A DNA stretch of 40,153 bases, from the NCBI RefSeq assembly GCF_000308315.1, contig NZ_CALJ01000189.1, forward strand, positions 1-40,153, in the 5' to 3' direction. Each line of letters starts with the position of its first letter. The first letter of the stretch is position 1. The DNA comes from Legionella tunisiensis. GTDB taxonomy: Bacteria > Pseudomonadota > Gammaproteobacteria > Legionellales > Legionellaceae. Below are positions 38,104 to 40,153 of the stretch, piece by piece. The notes beneath the pieces are model-generated. The model searched no databases. It saw only the letters and a program-made list of their open reading frames with translations, and was not told where the DNA came from. A program made the position numbers and the translations under genes.

Positions 38104-38547
38104 TTAGGACTGAGGTGCGGGTGCTTCTGCTGCTTCGGGTCCGTGATATTCTGCAGGATTGAAGTCACCTAAATCAGCGCCATAATCTTTGTTTGCTCTA
38201 ACCAGAGCATCAGTTACTACAGCCTCAATGATGGATTCAATAGATTGGTTTTTATAAGTTGCCATCGCTTTAATCTGACCAGCTAAGGCGGGGCTTTTTT
38301 GGAATTGGGCCATACCAATCTCGGAAACCAGAGCTCCTTTAACTTTCTCATGTGAAGCCTTCATACTGTTTTCTATAATAGTAATGACATCTTGTACTTT
38401 TTGGCCTTTCTTAATTAAATTAGCACTAGCAACAGCCAAATCTTTTATTGCTTGCTCGTACGGGTCTTTCTTGACAAACATCAATTGTTTCATCGCAATT
38501 ACAGCATGAGATGCAACTGTAGATTTGGGCTCACTTTTTCTGAACAT
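38104..38547 (-). CDS. Conserved-looking protein of unknown function
   Basis: 147 residues from ATG 38547, 6 bases after AGGA; an upstream in-frame ATG at 38628 adds 27 residues and lacks a good site. Mostly helical and soluble: AIKDLAVASANLIKKGQKVQ, IIENSMKASHEKVKGALVSE. It has an Ala/Pro/Glu-rich tail (GPEAAEAPAPQS). No signal peptide, membrane segment or recognisable motif. The promoter region has two palindromes. Function unknown. Confidence 0.65.
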   Translation of the reverse strand: MFRKSEPKSTVASHAVIAMKQLMFVKKDPYEQAIKDLAVASANLIKKGQKVQDVITIIENSMKASHEKVKGALVSEIGMAQFQKSPALAGQIKAMATYKNQSIESIIEAVVTDALVRANKDYGADLGDFNPAEYHGPEAAEAPAPQS

Positions 38548-38578
38548 GATACATCCTAATTCGTGATTAATTGTTTTA

Positions 38579-38609
38579 TTTGATATCAAATTATAAAATA
38601 TTTGATCAA
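38579..38609. promoter_or_regulatory. Two palindromes upstream of the 147-residue protein
   Basis: TTTGATATCAAA (38579-38590, perfect 12-base palindrome) and TTGATCAA (38602-38609, also in TTTGATCAA). They share the half-site TTTGAT and flank a minus-strand TATAAT (38590-38595). This looks like an operator over a promoter. Confidence 0.4.
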
Positions 38610-38741
38610 TCGATGCATAAAATATCACATTCTTATAGGATTAGCTAGCGTCAAGGCAAAAGTTTTATGGCAATTTATATGGAGATAGACTCTTTTATAC
38701 CATTATGTCTAGTAACCAAGAAAGTGACGTCCATCATTTCT

Positions 38742-39928
38742 TTATTCTTCTGTAATAAAAAAACTAGTGAGTAAGCTGATGAATGTGCAAATAAATAAGC
38801 TAATGACTAATAAAGCAGGATAGCGTTCAAGAAATACACCAACCAATCCACCAATGATCGCTGAACAAGTTGTTCTTACCATATTGAGTACTGCAGTTGC
38901 TGTCCCGGCATGTTGTTGGTAATCAGCAAGTGCCAGAGAAAAAGTCGGCGGATTAGTTAAACTAACACCTAAATTGATGAGTAGGGTAGGTGCGAGACTA
39001 ATTAAATCTAGGCCGTGTAGATAAAAAATATACTCATAGTGATAGCTCCTAGGAACATCAAAAAAGAGCCTGCTTGAATATTCCACAGCAATGATCTTTT
39101 TTCGCGCAAGCGAATGCCTAGATAATTACCTGCTATAAGCATTATGCCATTACTGGCAAATAATAGGGAAAAATTGAAAGGAGAAATACCCAAGTTATCG
39201 ATGATTAAATAAGAGGCATTAACAATAATAATCATGACACAAGAATAAGAGGCTGTAACGATAAAAATAGCAAACCATAAACGACGATGAGCTAAGATCT
39301 TTTTATAGGTAGCAAAGGATTCTCTCAGTAAAAACATAGTTTCTGATTTTTGCCAGTGCCTTGATTCATGTAAGACATATTTGGCAAGCACCAGGAGAAT
39401 TAAACCAATAAAGGCCATTAATACAAACGTTGTCTGCCAACCATAACGCATCAAAATAATAGAACCAAGAATTGGGGCAAACAGAGGGGAAACCGACACA
39501 ATCATGGAAAGATACGAGAGTACTCGGGCGCGCTCTGTACTGTCTTCATGATCTCTTGAGGAGGAAAAAGCAATGACATAGACACAGCAAATAGCAAATC
39601 CCTGTAAAGCCCGTGCTGCGATTAACATTTCTATAGTAACTGAAGCAATACAACCAATAGTAGCAATCAAAAAAACAGCTAAACTGACAGCCAAGGTTTT
39701 CCGCCGTCCATAATGATCGATTAAAGGTCCCCATATAAGCTGGGACAGACCAAATATAAAGAAAAATAGGCTTAAAGTTAACTGACCTAAGGCTGGACTT
39801 GTATTAAAATACTGCGTTATTGTCGGTAAGGCAGGTTGATATAAATCGTAGGTTAATAAAGAGAAAGTGGACAAAATGCCTAAATACCAGAAAGGAGTGA
39901 GTTTACTTTGTATAATCTCATGGGGCAT
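38742..39928 (-). CDS. Bcr/CflA family drug efflux MFS transporter, frameshifted
   Basis: 395 residues after repair, twelve membrane segments. Bcr/CflA features: TYDLYQPALPTITQYFN in segment 1, the motif GPLIDHYGRRKTL in loop 2-3, ARALQGFAICCVYVIA, and VSVSPLFAPILGSIIL in segment 5. The break is at A6 39023-39028; one added base joins ITMSIFFYLHGLDLISLAPT and carries the frame to 38742. The substrate is not predictable; relatives export bicyclomycin, chloramphenicol or cysteine. It is divergent from anmK. Confidence 0.92.
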
Positions 39929-40004
39929 ATAAAACCATTTTTTTTATAAAATCAGTAGAACACAGAAGAAAGCTAGTATGCCACAAACAAATACGGATGG
40001 AACA

Positions 40005-40153
40005 ATGAAATTATTTATTGGCCTAATGTCGGGCACCAGTATGGATGGTATTGATGCAGTACTTATCGATTTATCTTCCAATACCTTCATAACCGGCATT
40101 ACCTGTCCTTATAGCCCTGAAATAAAGCAGCGATTGCTCGAAGTAAACAATGG
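40005..40153 (+). CDS. anmK: Anhydro-N-acetylmuramic acid kinase, N-terminal part, cut by window end
   Basis: The 49 codons visible begin MKLFIGLMSGTSMDGIDAVL, the unmistakable AnmK phosphate-binding start. The enzyme hydrolyses and phosphorylates 1,6-anhydroMurNAc to MurNAc-6-P in cell-wall recycling. ATG 40005 follows GGATGGA; an in-frame ATG at 39978 would add nine residues. The rest lies beyond the window. Confidence 0.95.
   Translation, partial: MKLFIGLMSGTSMDGIDAVLIDLSSNTFITGITCPYSPEIKQRLLEVNN

Noticed and set aside
1113-39028. Genome-wide gene decay as in a host-restricted symbiont
   Set aside because: The shifts are single, at A/T runs, without extra stops or deletions, and hit essential genes whose flanking codons remain conserved. 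Decay would also show missense drift and larger deletions.
1-40153. tRNA, rRNA, insertion sequences or prophage
   Set aside because: I looked for T-loop motifs, transposase motifs and integrase genes and recognised none; a small RNA without clear features could still be missed.

Overview
This 40 kb window reads like the chromosome of an AT-rich gammaproteobacterium of the Legionella type. The case is inferential. It rests on a Fis paralogue beside lpxB and a GnnA-like oxidoreductase (the enzyme type behind 2,3-diaminoglucose lipid A), an EnhA-like L,D-transpeptidase, POT-family peptide uptake, a hut histidine-degradation pair, and a Nudix protein whose acidic C-terminus resembles a Dot/Icm secretion signal. 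No rRNA, tRNA, CRISPR array, insertion sequence or prophage was recognised.

Layout. 1-2850: 3' end of htpG, a small unrecognised broken gene, and a Nudix-domain protein, each closed by an intrinsic terminator. 2881-5461 (minus strand): GnnA-like oxidoreductase, lpxB, then fis. 5651-6217: rnhB. 6264-10093 (minus): rsfS, rlmH, mrdA (PBP2), rodA, the classic elongasome cluster. 10266-14686: YbdK-type carboxylate-amine ligase, a protein with two cyclic-nucleotide-binding folds, a class II glutamine amidotransferase, and NAD-dependent formate dehydrogenase. 14744-19480: a small membrane protein behind a near-perfect sigma70 promoter, a secreted hypothetical protein, a PhnB-like VOC protein, an MFS exporter and a POT peptide transporter. 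19628-26199: hutU, hutH, aldehyde dehydrogenase, SDR, rnhA, dnaQ, all in one direction. 26266-28437: L,D-transpeptidase, then erpA and mnmA on the minus strand. 28618-38056: yceD, rpmF, plsX, fabH, fabD, fabG, acpP, fabF, mltG, tmk, holB, tatD, the fatty-acid synthesis superoperon. 38104-40153: a hypothetical protein, a Bcr/CflA exporter, and the start of anmK.

The dominant sequence-level signal is a set of about 24 single-site frameshifts in 17 loci, mostly in short A or T runs and mostly one-base losses. Many hit genes that are normally essential: lpxB, mrdA, dnaQ, mnmA, plsX, tmk, holB. Restoring one or two bases at each site recovers full-length proteins, and at plsX/fabH and mrdA/rodA it recovers ATGA stop-start overlaps. 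I read these as base-calling indels rather than gene decay. Broken housekeeping genes are therefore annotated over their reconstructed extents, with the shift site given in each entry.

The most interesting biology is (i) the ligase / cNMP-sensor / amidotransferase trio, which may be a gamma-glutamyl attach-and-remove module, (ii) the Nudix protein as a candidate secreted effector, and (iii) the small hydrophobic protein with a strong promoter and repeated leader.
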